DNA of 64,000 nucleotides from Centroberyx gerrardi (GCF_048128805.1 NC_136005.1:22280760-22344759); one strand, 5' to 3'; positions 9,601 through 19,116 are shown, counted from the first letter of the stretch. The notes: generated by a model from the sequence alone, not told the origin. Program-made: numbers and translations.

Positions 9601-12411
9601 CTGACTAACTCAATATCATTGAAAAGTAAAGATCCACTTCTTTTTGCAGAGGTGGACTGCATGGCATCAGTTGACACTAAGCGTATATGGTCAGATACAA
9701 GTAAGAGAGAGGGCAAGAAAGGACTACAGAGGAAGGAAAACTGAAAAAGAATGGTTCCTTTGACACATCCATCATCACAAGACCAGCACCGTCACCTCTT
9801 GGCTCTGTCACTCTCTGTTACCTTTCACTCTCTTCCACTTTTGACCTTTCAAATTATGACCTTTCCCTTTGGGTCTGGCTACTTCCTGGAGTTGCTATTG
9901 CTTTGTAATGGCATACATTCACTGTTCTCCCTGTGACATCATTAACACTGGACGCCGATGTCTGTCTTTGTCAAATATTGAGGCATACCTGATATCAAAT
10001 ATGAATGATATTTGATATTGCTCCGCCGGATAAAATGTCAACTAGAGTCAGCATTGGTTATCACAGTAATTTGAAGTCATTATCTTCAAATCGGCACTTG
10101 CATTTGATATGAGAGGTAAAAGTCTTACTCTCTCATTCAAATTAGATAAATGTATTCACAGTCTCAATACATTTCTGTCTTAGGGACATGAAAATGTATT
10201 GTCATACAGTGGGGTAATTGACGTATCCCCTTTTCTTCCCCCCCTCATCCTCATCCTCCTCTTCTATTTTCACGGCCTACACCTCCTTATCCATCTCTTT
10301 ATTCCATTATTCATCCCCCCTTTAATTATCACCCAATTTCCATATTCCTTTACTTCCTCCTGCACCTTTCTCTCCATCCATCCTCCTTCTCCTCTATCTC
10401 TCCAATCCTTCCATTCTCCTCCTCTCCTGCCTTCTCCCCTACTTGCTGTCTCTGTGTTTCTGGTGCTGGTCTTTCTTTGTGCTGAGGGCAGACATAAATG
10501 AGTGCGAGCGGCTTCCTCAGCCCTGCGCCCACCAGTGCGTCAACACTCCTGGCAGCTTCAAGTGCACCTGCCCGCCGGGGCGCCACCTGCTGGGCGACGG
10601 CAAGTCCTGCGCCGGGCTGGAGCGGCTGCCCAGCTACGAGAGTTATTCATACGGCTACCGCACCTCGCAGTCGTCCCCCGAGAGGAGCTCCAACCAGCGC
10701 CTCTACCACAACCTGGCCTCTCAGAGCTACCACTCCTATGCGGCCACCACAGGGGGGCGCTATAGGGGCCGTAGCCGCAGAGAGACCCGCGCACTGGCCT
10801 CGCAGCGGGGCTTCCCTGCCTGTCCGCAGGGGTTTGAGTCCAGGGGTGACCGCTGCTTAGGTAACTATTGAGGATAGGCAGGGTTGAGATGAGGGAGAGG
10901 CTGAAAGCAGTCGATGGGGAAACTCTCTCCGCTGATGAGGCTCCATGCTTGACTGGACTCACCGCTGCTTTAGGGTTTGCTTGGTCTTGTTGTGAATATG
11001 GAATGTGAAATTCACTAGGAATCTGTGTCTTGAGGATCCACTGTTTATTTTGTTTTCTGATTTTGTCTACATCACTCTGTGTGTGTTTTTATGTGTGTGA
11101 ACAGACATTAATGAGTGTGAGGTGAGGGATACCTGTCAGCATGAGTGTATGAACACCCCAGGGAGCCACAGGTGTCTCTGTCCTGCTGGCTACCGCCTCA
11201 TGACCAACGGCAAGACGTGTCAAGGTGAGAACCTCCATCTCGTCTACTCTCTGTAACCGTCCATCCATTTGTCTGTCCCTCTAATCACGTAACTGTGGTT
11301 TCATTTCTTGAATCTTTCTTGAATTATTTCATGATCTCGCAGTATGTCTTGTGTTCATCATAGTATGTAGTGATGCTTGTGTGACAAGTTGTGTGCTGTG
11401 TCCACAGATATAGACGAGTGTCTGGAGCAGAATATCCAGTGCGGGGCCAACAGGATGTGCTTCAACATGAGAGGAAGTTACCAGTGTATTGACACACCTT
11501 GTCCACCTAACTACCAGAGGGACCCAGCAACAGGGTAAATACTCTCATTACTCACTGATGATTAACCTGAAAGACACATAATGAAACTTACATCAAACTA
11601 AACGATTAGTTCACACTAGGGGATTTAAACAATGTGCTTATAGTTAAACATTAAACTACTTGATTCTCTTCATCCAACACTCTGCAATATCCTTGTTGAC
11701 TAAACCAAAGAATGTATGTTTTAGAAGATGAATCACTCAAAATTAAAAAATGGGCACGTCTTCCTGTCTGCAAAACTGGGTGTTAACCACCAAGCATGGA
11801 TACGGCAGAGGCATAGTTTGTTTGTCTTCATTTCTGCCCCATGCTTAACAGTGTTACCATAGCAAATGATCCGGTACAGACCTGAAACACTACTCAACAG
11901 TCATATCTTGCAACTTTTCCATTAAAGTCAATATAGTGAGAGCAGACACTGGACTGCAATTTTCTTCTTCCTGCCACAACTAACTCATCTGAAATCAGTT
12001 TAACACCACTTGTAAAAACCAATCCCTATTTGTCTATGTTGTAGATTCTGCCTGAAGAACTGCCCGCCGAATGACCTGGAGTGCGCGCTGAGCCCCTACG
12101 CCCTGGAGTACAAGCTGCTGTCGCTCCCCTTCGGCATCGCAGCCAACCAGGACCTGATCAGGCTGGTGGCCTACACACAGGACGGAGTGATGCACCCCAG
12201 AACCACTTTCCTGGTGGTGGACGAGGACGTCACGTTACCTTTCGCCCTGCGAGACGAGAACTTGAAGGGCGTGCTGTTCACCACGCGGGCGCTAAGGGAG
12301 CCCCACACTTACCGCATGAAGGTCCGAGCGCTCTCCTACAGCGAAGACGGAGGCATCGAGTACCAGACCACCTTCATCGTCTACATCGCCGTCTCCGCCT
12401 ACCCCTACTGA
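369..12411 (+). CDS. HMCN1: Hemicentin-1, 3' part (27 exons, C-terminal ~1564 residues)
   Basis: Hemicentin-1 is a very large secreted matrix protein (fibulin-6) that forms tracks at cell-cell and basement-membrane junctions. The window enters the gene inside an intron and holds its C-terminal part, about 28% of the 5635-residue human protein. Domain order is five Ig I-set domains, six thrombospondin type-1 repeats, a nidogen G2-like beta-barrel, eight EGF modules and a fibulin-type C-terminal module ending in SAYPY then TGA. All exon joins keep frame, and most exons are phase 1-1, typical of shuffled extracellular modules. The tail, including [18 protein letters not shown], matches human HMCN1 as I remember it. 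The neighbouring PLA2G4A/PTGS2/ARPC5 block also favours HMCN1 over HMCN2. The start codon, the VWA domain and most Ig domains lie outside the window to the left. Confidence 0.95.
1190..1380 (+). CDS. HMCN1: HMCN1 exon: first part of a split Ig domain
   Basis: A 191-nt exon (phase 1 to 0) encodes an Ig N-terminal half with LVCVAEG and LSWEKEG and ends ...IDIAQ at GTAAGG. The domain finishes in the next exon. Confidence 0.9.
1581..1794 (+). CDS. HMCN1: HMCN1 exon: end of one Ig domain and start of the next
   Basis: A 214-nt exon (phase 0 to 1) starts [16 protein letters not shown], completing the previous Ig domain. It then runs without an intron into the next ([16 protein letters not shown] ... 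ITWAFNNN). The exon therefore crosses a domain boundary. Confidence 0.9.
2063..2197 (+). CDS. HMCN1: HMCN1 exon: second part of Ig domain
   Basis: A 135-nt phase 1-1 exon encodes the C-terminal half of the third Ig domain ([15 protein letters not shown]). Confidence 0.9.
2300..2490 (+). CDS. HMCN1: HMCN1 exon: first part of Ig domain
   Basis: A 191-nt exon (phase 1 to 0) with LNCEVRG and IQWSKSG. It has the same size and phase as the exon at 1190-1380, showing a repeated two-exon Ig pattern. Confidence 0.9.
2755..2836 (+). CDS. HMCN1: HMCN1 exon: second part of Ig domain
   Basis: An 82-nt exon (phase 0 to 1) starting [16 protein letters not shown] completes the fourth Ig domain. The acceptor is ttttttacag and the donor GTAAGT. 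Confidence 0.9.
3069..3338 (+). CDS. HMCN1: HMCN1 exon: last Ig domain
   Basis: A 270-nt phase 1-1 exon encodes one whole Ig domain ([25 protein letters not shown]). It is the last Ig before the thrombospondin repeats. Confidence 0.92.
3501..3671 (+). CDS. HMCN1: HMCN1 exon: thrombospondin type-1 repeat 1
   Basis: The first of six consecutive 171-nt phase 1-1 exons, each one TSP1 repeat. Motifs are [18 protein letters not shown] and a six-Cys pattern ending CQGKPCP. The WxxW motif is a C-mannosylation consensus. Confidence 0.93.
3793..3963 (+). CDS. HMCN1: HMCN1 exon: thrombospondin type-1 repeat 2
   Basis: A 171-nt exon with [18 protein letters not shown] and terminal CSVRPCP. Confidence 0.93.
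4379..4549 (+). CDS. HMCN1: HMCN1 exon: thrombospondin type-1 repeat 3
   Basis: A 171-nt exon with [18 protein letters not shown] and terminal CKERVCP. Confidence 0.93.
4706..4876 (+). CDS. HMCN1: HMCN1 exon: thrombospondin type-1 repeat 4
   Basis: A 171-nt exon with [18 protein letters not shown] and terminal CNSDPCP. Confidence 0.93.
5029..5199 (+). CDS. HMCN1: HMCN1 exon: thrombospondin type-1 repeat 5
   Basis: A 171-nt exon with [18 protein letters not shown] and terminal CSTANCP. Confidence 0.93.
5884..6054 (+). CDS. HMCN1: HMCN1 exon: thrombospondin type-1 repeat 6
   Basis: A 171-nt exon with [18 protein letters not shown] and terminal CNTQACP. It is the last TSP1 repeat; six in a row is the HMCN1 arrangement. 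Confidence 0.93.
6141..6287 (+). CDS. HMCN1: HMCN1 exon: G2 nidogen-like domain, part 1
   Basis: A 147-nt exon starting [20 protein letters not shown] begins the nidogen G2-like beta-barrel. Confidence 0.92.
6448..6585 (+). CDS. HMCN1: HMCN1 exon: G2 domain, part 2
   Basis: A 138-nt exon: [15 protein letters not shown] ... [18 protein letters not shown]2 beta-barrel strands. Confidence 0.92.
6789..6910 (+). CDS. HMCN1: HMCN1 exon: G2 domain, part 3
   Basis: A 122-nt exon (phase 1 to 0): [17 protein letters not shown] ... DISIK. Confidence 0.92.
7184..7421 (+). CDS. HMCN1: HMCN1 exon: G2 domain, part 4
   Basis: A 238-nt exon (phase 0 to 1): [20 protein letters not shown] ... HASIAKG, the end of the G2 barrel. 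Confidence 0.92.
7631..7693 (+). CDS. HMCN1: HMCN1 exon: short link between G2 and EGF modules
   Basis: A 63-nt phase 1-1 micro-exon encodes [20 protein letters not shown]. It is supported by tight splice sites on both sides and correct phase. Confidence 0.88.
7793..7912 (+). CDS. HMCN1: HMCN1 exon: EGF module 1
   Basis: A 120-nt phase 1-1 exon opening DENEC, the calcium-binding EGF signature, with six Cys and CSCPRG. Confidence 0.92.
8024..8158 (+). CDS. HMCN1: HMCN1 exon: EGF module 2
   Basis: A 135-nt exon opening [13 protein letters not shown] carries the hydroxylation-type context. Confidence 0.92.
8266..8379 (+). CDS. HMCN1: HMCN1 exon: EGF module 3
   Basis: A 114-nt exon opening DVNEC with [16 protein letters not shown]. 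Confidence 0.92.
8652..8777 (+). CDS. HMCN1: HMCN1 exon: EGF module 4
   Basis: A 126-nt exon opening DINEC with [15 protein letters not shown]. Confidence 0.92.
9048..9176 (+). CDS. HMCN1: HMCN1 exon: EGF module 5
   Basis: A 129-nt exon opening DIDEC with [17 protein letters not shown] 1.3-kb intron follows. Confidence 0.92.
10492..10860 (+). CDS. HMCN1: HMCN1 exon: EGF module 6 plus Tyr/Ser-rich basic linker
   Basis: A 369-nt phase 1-1 exon, three times the usual EGF exon. After the EGF (DINEC ... [16 protein letters not shown]) it encodes a 70-80-residue linker rich in Tyr and Ser. This contains a basic RGRSRRETR motif and ends [14 protein letters not shown]. The human protein has a comparable linker with an RTRR motif at this place. 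Confidence 0.92.
11105..11224 (+). CDS. HMCN1: HMCN1 exon: EGF module 7
   Basis: A 120-nt exon opening DINEC with CLCPAGYRL. Confidence 0.92.
11408..11534 (+). CDS. HMCN1: HMCN1 exon: EGF module 8
   Basis: A 127-nt exon (phase 1 to 2) opening DIDEC with [17 protein letters not shown]. This is the last EGF before the fibulin-type module. Confidence 0.92.
12045..12411 (+). CDS. HMCN1: HMCN1 last coding exon: fibulin-type C-terminal module
   Basis: A 367-nt terminal exon encodes [13 protein letters not shown] ... [12 protein letters not shown] followed by TGA at 12409-12411. It is the most conserved part of the protein. Confidence 0.95.
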
Positions 12412-13350
12412 GAGCACTTTACATGACGTGAGACAAAGGGGGCGGTGATGAATCGCATCCTCCGCATGCAGCACCACTGACAGAGAGCGAGTGCGTGAGC
12501 GGGTGGGTGTGGTTTGGAAATGGAGCCACATCGGTAAAATAGACTGAAAAAAGACTTGTTTGGAGTGTGAGAGAGGCCAGTGAGTGCGTACAGCACTGCA
12601 AACCCAGGAAGTAGATTGAAAGTGGATATAATACAGACCCCTGGTGTACTCCACAAAGGGTGAACCCAAGACACTCTTTTGGTTGGAGGAAACTGGCTAT
12701 TTATTGGCCGTAATCGCTGGAATCCTCACTTCAGTCCGTGGTGACTTTGTTATTCAAATGCTTGATATTTTGTCTTGTCGTTTTCCCCTTGCCCCTACAT
12801 AGTTATTTATGGATGACCTAGATCGAGTCCTCGGAGCCGATAGGTCCACCACTGGCCCAGAATGTAGGCTCCCACCCTCCTCACACAGACACTAAAAGAA
12901 ATCTTAGCTAGCCTATATTTACATCTACCTATTATTAACTTATTGGGAAGTGCTTGAACGTGAAAAAGGGTCAGTTCCCACCGTTGCTTAGCCCTTTGTC
13001 TAATTAGTCACCAAAGTGGAGTTGTGACTGTAGAGTGTAGCTGTTCTTTTCATCAGTCTGATATGGTGCTCATCTTCGCGAGAGAAGACTTGACTGTCAA
13101 ACATGCGTCCTCAGGTAATTGTCCATCAAACCCACACTAGGTTGCACAAGTGCATCAGATAGAAACCCCATCAATAGTTGCAGTCATTACAACATCATTA
13201 ATGTGCCATAATACTCCATCCATAGTCAATTACCAAGATGTATTCTATTTTTATGATTTGTAAATAGGTGTTTTTTCTCATAATGTATTGCTATACTGTA
13301 TTGTATCCATTTTTTTAATAAAAAATGTAATAAAAGAACTATACAATCAA
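12412..13350 (+). other. HMCN1: HMCN1 3' UTR
   Basis: Non-coding sequence after the HMCN1 stop. Two overlapping AATAAA hexamers at 13317-13322 and 13329-13334 predict cleavage near 13345-13360. The end point is inferred. Confidence 0.6.
13317..13334 (+). terminator. Polyadenylation signals of HMCN1
   Basis: Two AATAAA hexamers lie 12 bp apart in an AT-rich stretch about 0.9 kb after the stop codon, the first canonical pair after it. Confidence 0.6.
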
Positions 13351-13359
13351 ATTAAGCAT

Positions 13360-15842
13360 GATAATGTCAGTGCATGTCTGCAGCACCGATGCATAAAACA
13401 GCACTTATCCTTGTACCACTGAAAATTGATGTCATATTTGACTTGTATTCACCCCTCCATCAAGAATGAATTGAACATGTGCATGTAACATATCATGACA
13501 ACTTCTGATCAGCATTCATACCTTTTATTATTTTGTCAGAAAAGCACAAACATAAAAAAGGAATATTTGAGTAAGGCAGTTTGTACATCAGTTTGGTCAG
13601 AAGAGCATCTCTGGCTAGATATACATGCAGTAACAAAAACATCTGATTTTTACAAATCCTTTTTGTTCCCATGTAAAACTAGCCATTACTGCATTAGAAA
13701 AGGTATCTAATGTCTGGATGCATCACCACTGATGACAGTATTCAAACATGAAAACCCATGTCTATTTATCAACTAGTGATTCTAAATTAACTCGTGATTA
13801 AAATATAGCTGATGATGCTTTCATGGTTTATAAAAAGCAACTTCCCTTGAGAAATTCCATGAGTAATCTTCACTCAGTGCTTGATTGGAAATGAGCGGGA
13901 AAAACAGGTGCTGGAACTGAATTCCCCTTAACACTACTACTGCTTCATTTCAAAAGTAGTATTAAGAATACATGAGCAAAACAAAGCAACTTATTGAACC
14001 GTAACACACTTTGCTTTCATGTTTATATATATTATATTACTCAACAACTTTGTTTATCTTTAAAATTCTTCTCTAATACAAAAGGGCTGCTTAAACCATC
14101 AATGTAGCCTACAATATTTCCATGAAAGCAAAATAAATCATTTGGCAACGAAAGCAATCTACCTGATAAGGCAGACAAAACTTAGACAACATGTTCAGGA
14201 TCTCCTCCTCATTATAGAAAAAGTGAAGGGAAAATATGTATGTAGTAGTAATATTATGATCTCCTATTGAAACACAGTACTGTGCTTGGGTATTTTATTT
14301 TTAAAATCCCAGAGCATGAAATTAAACTCTGATTCAATGCAAAAAGCACAGGATTTTACCAGAAGAGACCCAAAACATGTTGTTAACAAGGTACAAACGA
14401 CAGGCATGAAATGCTTGAAATAAAACCCAATCTCACAAGTTAGAGTGGGATCATGCAAATAATGGTTTTGAATCGGTTGCATGGTGAGACAGTTATTCTT
14501 AATCAGCAAGATTAGGGAGTTCATATATAATTAAGTCACTCTCCGTTCACAGAGTAGGCAAAATATTCATTTTCTTAATGACTGAGTCCTTCCTGCACAG
14601 CAAGCATGCTGATTTCATCAAACCTCTGAACCATGTTCTTAATTTTGATCGAGCAGGGGTTTGGCTATGAGGCAAACATCATAATTACCACAAAACAATA
14701 ACACAGGGGGAGGAGAAAAAAAAAAGTATAATCCTAGATTAGATTTCCTGTTAAATAACAAAATAAAAAACATAATCTGAGAAAGAATTCACATGGTGAC
14801 ATGTCATTTTCCTGAAAGTACAGGAAAAAATGCATCTCCTACCAACAGTAACAGCAGAGCCAGATAATGCCCTGTACAGTATAAGTGAGTGAATGGGAGA
14901 GAGCAAGAGAGAGGCAGACATAGACAGGATGGGAGGAACACTAAAGTGGGATTAATAAGAGTGGTGGGGGAGACAGCAGGCTGTGCTGCATCGTGGGTAA
15001 TAATCCTTAACTAGGGCAGGCAGGGCGGATGGATAGATGGAAGATACCCACCCACCCCCCCCACCCCCACCCCCCCTCCCCTCCCTCCTGTCCTCCCCAG
15101 GGTGAATGGCGACCCCCACAAGCAAATCCACCAGCCTCCATCTGTGACTGCGCTTTTCAGGAGACTCCCACTGCTAAAGTGTCAGGGAGAGGCAATGAGA
15201 GGATTTACTGAGAGAATCATGCTTTCATTCCATCAGGAAGTCTCTAGTCAGCACTTTAGCAGAGACACAGAGAGAGTGATGGGAAACAAATACTGGTTTT
15301 TTGAGAGATTTTCCTGAGAGAAACAAAGCTGAAACCATGCGTGTGTATATGTATATGTATATGTGTGTGTGTGTATGTAAGCACATGTGTCGGGAGAGTC
15401 AATGGAGTATACAATGCTAGAAATCATGCCTGTCACCAAGCACAAATGTATGAAAGAAAGAGTTGTTCATATGAGCATGTAGTATGGTGTGTAGCATGTA
15501 CTGTGTAAGAATGAAATGGAGACGGGGAACAGAGAGATCAGGGAAGCAGCACAGACACGCGGGGTGGGAAGTTATCTGTAGCACCCTGTGAGGAAAACAA
15601 TTTAGTAGGCTGTCATCACACATGGGAAGAAGTAAGAAAATCTGTTTTTTTTTAACCAAGTGTGACCCAGATGTGATGTTTTGTCTAGGCCAAGCCTAGT
15701 AAGAAAATCTCCCATCAGGGTCCCACTGGGTTAAAAATCTGTTTTATTTTTCTTTTAGTCCCTGTGCCATCCGTTAGATTACATTGAGTACCGCACCCCC
15801 TCTCTCTCTCAGCGATGTAGAGTGTACTGCTCCTCTGCTCTC
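13360..15842. other. Intergenic or ARPC5 3' UTR; no gene recognised
   Basis: About 2.5 kb without a recognisable coding region. On the minus strand, AATAAA hexamers (TTTATT on +) at 15743-15748, 14294-14299 and 13523-13528 could end ARPC5, giving 3' UTRs from about 0.1 to 2.3 kb. A C-rich tract lies at 15048-15080. Confidence 0.5.
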
Positions 15843-15845
15843 CTG

Positions 15846-15908
15846 TTAGACCGTCTTCCTCGCTGTTAGTACCCGGACGATGCAGCCCACTCCACCGGCT
15901 GAGAGAGC
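15846..15908 (-). CDS. ARPC5: ARPC5 exon 4 with stop
   Basis: Encodes [20 protein letters not shown], then TAA (TTA at 15846-15848 on +). Confidence 0.95.
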   Translation of the reverse strand, partial: ALSAGGVGCIVRVLTARKTV

Positions 15909-18011
15909 CTGCAAACACAGGAGGGAAACAGATGATTAGATTTTGTTTTAGTATTAATTGAAGTCTGGCTGCCTCATCCTGAACACAGATCTGAGGAATC
16001 TGTCACATCTCTGACATCTGTGGCCACATCTGTCTCTCCCAGCTTGCCCTTTCTGACCCCTAAACTACAGACTCACTGGAAGAGGCCTTAAAAAGAAGAT
16101 CATACTTTTATCCAAGAGTCACTTGTCTTCTATAAGTTAGTTCATTTACTTCTAAAGTTACATCTAATAAAAAAAGGACTCTAATCCTGCTTACCACCCT
16201 TGTCATGTCAGCTCCTCCTCCTCTCTCTCTCCAATCTTTCCTGACACTCTCCCAGTATAATAAATTATAAAAGCACTCTTTAAAAATCAGGCCTACCTTT
16301 TCGTGCCACTGCAGGAGGACGGCGCTGCTGTTCTCCGACGGCCTCTCAAAGCCTTTGTAGATGTATTTCATCAGCAGGTCCACGCCGTTCTTGTCCAGGG
16401 ATTGCACCCCCTTCTCGATGTCGCTGCTCTTAAAGGAGCTGAGCACCTTCAGCACCAGACCTTCAGCACGATCCTGGTTATGACAGGGAGATAATAACCA
16501 CAGAACAGGGTTCATACACATTTCAATTCATTTTTTCCAGACCTGAAGATGTAGTTGCTGTTCAACACAATGTATGCTGAAAGCGGCTGGGCAATATGAC
16601 TGTCAACTAGGCCTTCATAGTGGAAGATGAGTCTTCACAACAGATATCACCATATTTGAAATGACAGTGGGTCTACAACTATATGAAATCTGTCACCATA
16701 TGGACCAACAGGACAGATCAATATTTTCCATACTTCTCCAGGCTTCGCAGAGATGTATAAGAACCCTAAACGATCAGTTCCTAACAGACCTGGACAAAAT
16801 ACACACTGAATATATTTCATTCGATTTTTTATATTTAGTAAAGTCCGTGTCAAGTAGTTTCATCATTCAGGAGTGCAAGAGCCCTCACCTTGATGTTGAA
16901 AAACTATATTGTGCTGAATACATGACGCATAACTGACAAAAGACAAAATAAACCGACCTTGACGTTCTGGTTCTTTGTGTTGATGGGGGGGTTCTTCAGA
17001 ACTGCGTGTAAAGCCTCCATGAGGTTTCCTGTGCAGACAGGGTTAAGGATGCAAACACACCAGGACCCGCCCCTTCATCAACAGCTTTGAAAAGACATTG
17101 GACAGGAGCCGAAACATAATAAGAATGCCCACTGTGGAGCCATCACAATCCTGCATACTAATTCATTTTAACTTTGTGTTCCTGTTATGAGCGCACAAAT
17201 GACTGCCCTGTGTCTCCTCCACAGTAACCTGAGGTGCTCCACCAGCATGTGCAGTGTTAGTGATTTACGGTATTCAATGAGGAAGTGCAGCAAGTTCATA
17301 CCTTATAAGGCCTATTCCACAGAGGCCACAGCCTTAGCTTGCTACTGGCTTTAATGATGGCTACAAATCAATATCATATGCCATTGGGTAGACACTTTTA
17401 CCCAAAGTTCCTTACTGTACCATGTATACATTTTAGGCACGAGTCAAACCTAACCCAGACAGTGTTGGTACCATCAACTCACTGAGCTACAACACCACAA
17501 TAAAGCAACAGAGTAGGATATGCATGAGTAATATTAAACACACGCTGTAACAGGCGTGGTCAGTGAAGTCACTGTGAGATATAACGGCTAACTTTTAATT
17601 GAATAAAGTTAAACTAGCTTGCTGTGAGTGCAGAGAGCTTTTTTCCTCTCTGGGGAGCAGAAATCCCAGGAATGTGGCTGCTAGACAAGTCTGGACAGTG
17701 ACTGGCCTACTTGAAAGACGCCCATCATACATAGCTTCAACTAGCATACACTTATCGATAAATATTGTGGAATACATCCTAGCCCTGAAAATACACCGGC
17801 CTGCCGACTGTGCCTGTTTTTTGTCTGCAGACCGTGCATGCTAACAGGCAGGCTAATCATGTAAAGGATATTGTCTGATCAGGGAATCAACCTCTGCCTC
17901 GTCAGGACCCAGCTGGTTTTCTCCTCCGTCCTCCTCATCCACAAATTTGTTCTCGTCGTATTCGTCCACGTCTACTCGCCTGAAGCGGTCGGACACTGTG
18001 TTCTTCGACAT
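15846..18011 (-). CDS. ARPC5: Actin-related protein 2/3 complex subunit 5 (p16-Arc)
   Basis: ARPC5 is the small helical subunit of the Arp2/3 complex, which nucleates branched actin filaments in the cytoplasm. Four coding exons join in frame: 18011-17872, 17030-16958, 16473-16297 and 15908-15846. They give 150 residues (human 151). The start MSKNTVS, the acidic stretch [17 protein letters not shown], the core [18 protein letters not shown] and the end [10 protein letters not shown] match the family. Exon 1 joins exon 2 only through an AT-AC splice (intron 17871-17031), which restores RQGNLMEAL at the junction. The related ARPC5L is less likely, because the N-terminus is that of ARPC5. Confidence 0.95.
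16297..16473 (-). CDS. ARPC5: ARPC5 exon 3
   Basis: A 177-nt phase-0 exon: [20 protein letters not shown] ... LLQWHEK. It is the most conserved part of the protein. Confidence 0.95.
16958..17030 (-). CDS. ARPC5: ARPC5 exon 2
   Basis: A 73-nt exon encoding the end of Gln47, then [20 protein letters not shown] to VK. It is entered through an AC acceptor and left through donor GTCGGT. Confidence 0.92.
17031..17871 (-). other. ARPC5: U12-type AT-AC intron 1 of ARPC5
   Basis: On the minus strand the intron begins ATATCCTTT, an exact U12 5' splice-site consensus, and ends CTGCAC. TCCTTAAC, a U12 branch-point match, lies at 17049-17042, about 10-12 nt before the 3' end. AT-AC splicing gives the expected RQGN reading across the join; no GT-AG pair does. 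Confidence 0.9.
17042..17049 (-). other. U12 branch-point motif TCCTTAAC
   Basis: A perfect minor-class branch-site core at the usual short distance from the AC acceptor at 17031-17032. Confidence 0.85.
17872..18011 (-). CDS. ARPC5: ARPC5 exon 1
   Basis: Contains the ATG (CAT at 18009-18011) and residues 1-46 plus two bases of Gln47. There is no GT donor in the right place; the sequence after ...AGACA is ATATCCTTT, a U12-type 5' splice site. Confidence 0.93.
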
Positions 18012-18190
18012 TTTGGCAAGGTTCGGCTGTCTTGTTTTGATTAAAACGACAGGAATTAAAGCTCAAGTCCGGCCTTTTTGCAGTCCTCTCTCTCTACGGC
18101 TTGTCAGCTTCCTTCCTCCCCTTTCCCTCTGCCTCTACTTCCGCGTGCACTTCGCCCCCGGTGGCCAGAAGGTGGAACTGCAGCTCGTTG
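18012..18190 (-). promoter_or_regulatory. Probable ARPC5 5' UTR and core promoter
   Basis: The sequence just upstream of the ARPC5 ATG is GC-richer than its surroundings. No TATA box was seen. Its extent is bounded by a retrotransposon fragment from about 18225. Positional inference only. Confidence 0.35.
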
Positions 18191-18224
18191 GCGGTATGTT
18201 CCCATTCTAGCCATTAGGGGGCGA

Positions 18225-18515
18225 TCAAACCTAAGACATACATGTGGAGTTGCACCTTTAGCTATAGAAACTGATAGAAAACAAACACCCCAGCCGATAG
18301 ACGGTTCTGTACTCTGTAATAATGGTTCTATTGAATCAGAAGCCCATGTACTCTTACACTGTGAACTCTATACAGACATTCGTTCTGAATTGTTTTTTCA
18401 ACTTTCAAACCATGTTGCAAATGTTAATGAGTACGATGATTTAAATAAATTGTGTGTAGTTTTAGCTGGTAAATACTGTATCCACGAATTCATGAGTGTC
18501 TACATTTTATAATGC
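18225..18515 (+). pseudogene. Fragment of a LINE retrotransposon ORF2 3' end
   Basis: An open frame reads LRHTCGVAPLAIETDRKQTP ... LCNNGSIESEAHVLLHCELY TDIRSELFFQL. This is the Cys/His-containing C-terminal tail (…C..C….E.EaHfLLhCplY.diR) found after the reverse transcriptase of many fish LINEs. There is no reverse transcriptase core and no 5' end, so it is a 5'-truncated relic. Frame and motif are seen; the exact family is not assigned. Confidence 0.6.
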
Positions 18516-18578
18516 AGTATTAAGATTGTTTTATATCCTTTGTGTTTGTGTGTGTGTAATATGACTTTTTTTTTTCTC

Positions 18579-18580
<2 letters not shown>

Positions 18581-18612
<32 letters not shown>
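18581..18612. repeat. (TG)n microsatellite
   Basis: A run of about 15 TG units. Confidence 0.95.
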
Positions 18613-18620
<8 letters not shown>

Positions 18621-18856
18621 ATGTGTATCAATGTATCTGTAAGAATGTATGTACTTATGTGTGTGTATATTTGTGTGTATGTATGTATATACATATGTAT
18701 ATATATATATTCTAGTATATTTTTCTATGTGTATTGTTTTTAGCCTGTGTCTCCTAACTCTTGATGAGTGGTCCTCAACTTTCTTTTTTTTGGGTTATTG
18801 TGTTTGTTGCTTTGTTTGACTTGTTTGTTGAAGAGTGACACATTCATAAATTTATA

Positions 18857-18884
18857 TCTATCTATCTATCTATCTATCTATCTA
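18857..18884. repeat. (TCTA)n microsatellite
   Basis: About seven tandem tetranucleotide units. Confidence 0.95.
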
Positions 18885-19116
18885 CATCAGTGAAAGCAGT
18901 CCAGTGAAACCCATGAAAACTTGGGATAGTTTGATAGATGGGGTATTTGCTTTTTCTGGCAGGAGTGCAGCACACACACAGGGAGTGCATGATATCCCAT
19001 AATTCACTATCATTTTATAGGCGTAAGTGATATCATAGACCCCAGATGCCACTACTCTAATGATGAAATCTTGGTTTTATCTCTATTGGAATGCAAACAG
19101 ACGATATACCTACCAG

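Noticed and set aside
369..12411. Assignment as hemicentin-2.
   Set aside because: The C-terminal module, the RxRR linker and the chromosomal neighbours fit HMCN1 better. A genome-wide phylogeny would be decisive.
17028..17031. Use of a normal AG acceptor (CAG|GAAAC) for ARPC5 exon 2.
   Set aside because: It would need a GT donor ending exon 1 in the right phase, and none exists there. The AT-AC pair with a U12 branch site fits completely.
18078..18224. 5' half of the open frame leading into the LINE tail.
   Set aside because: This part is the ARPC5 5' flank read on the other strand; only the portion after about 18225 has retrotransposon character.
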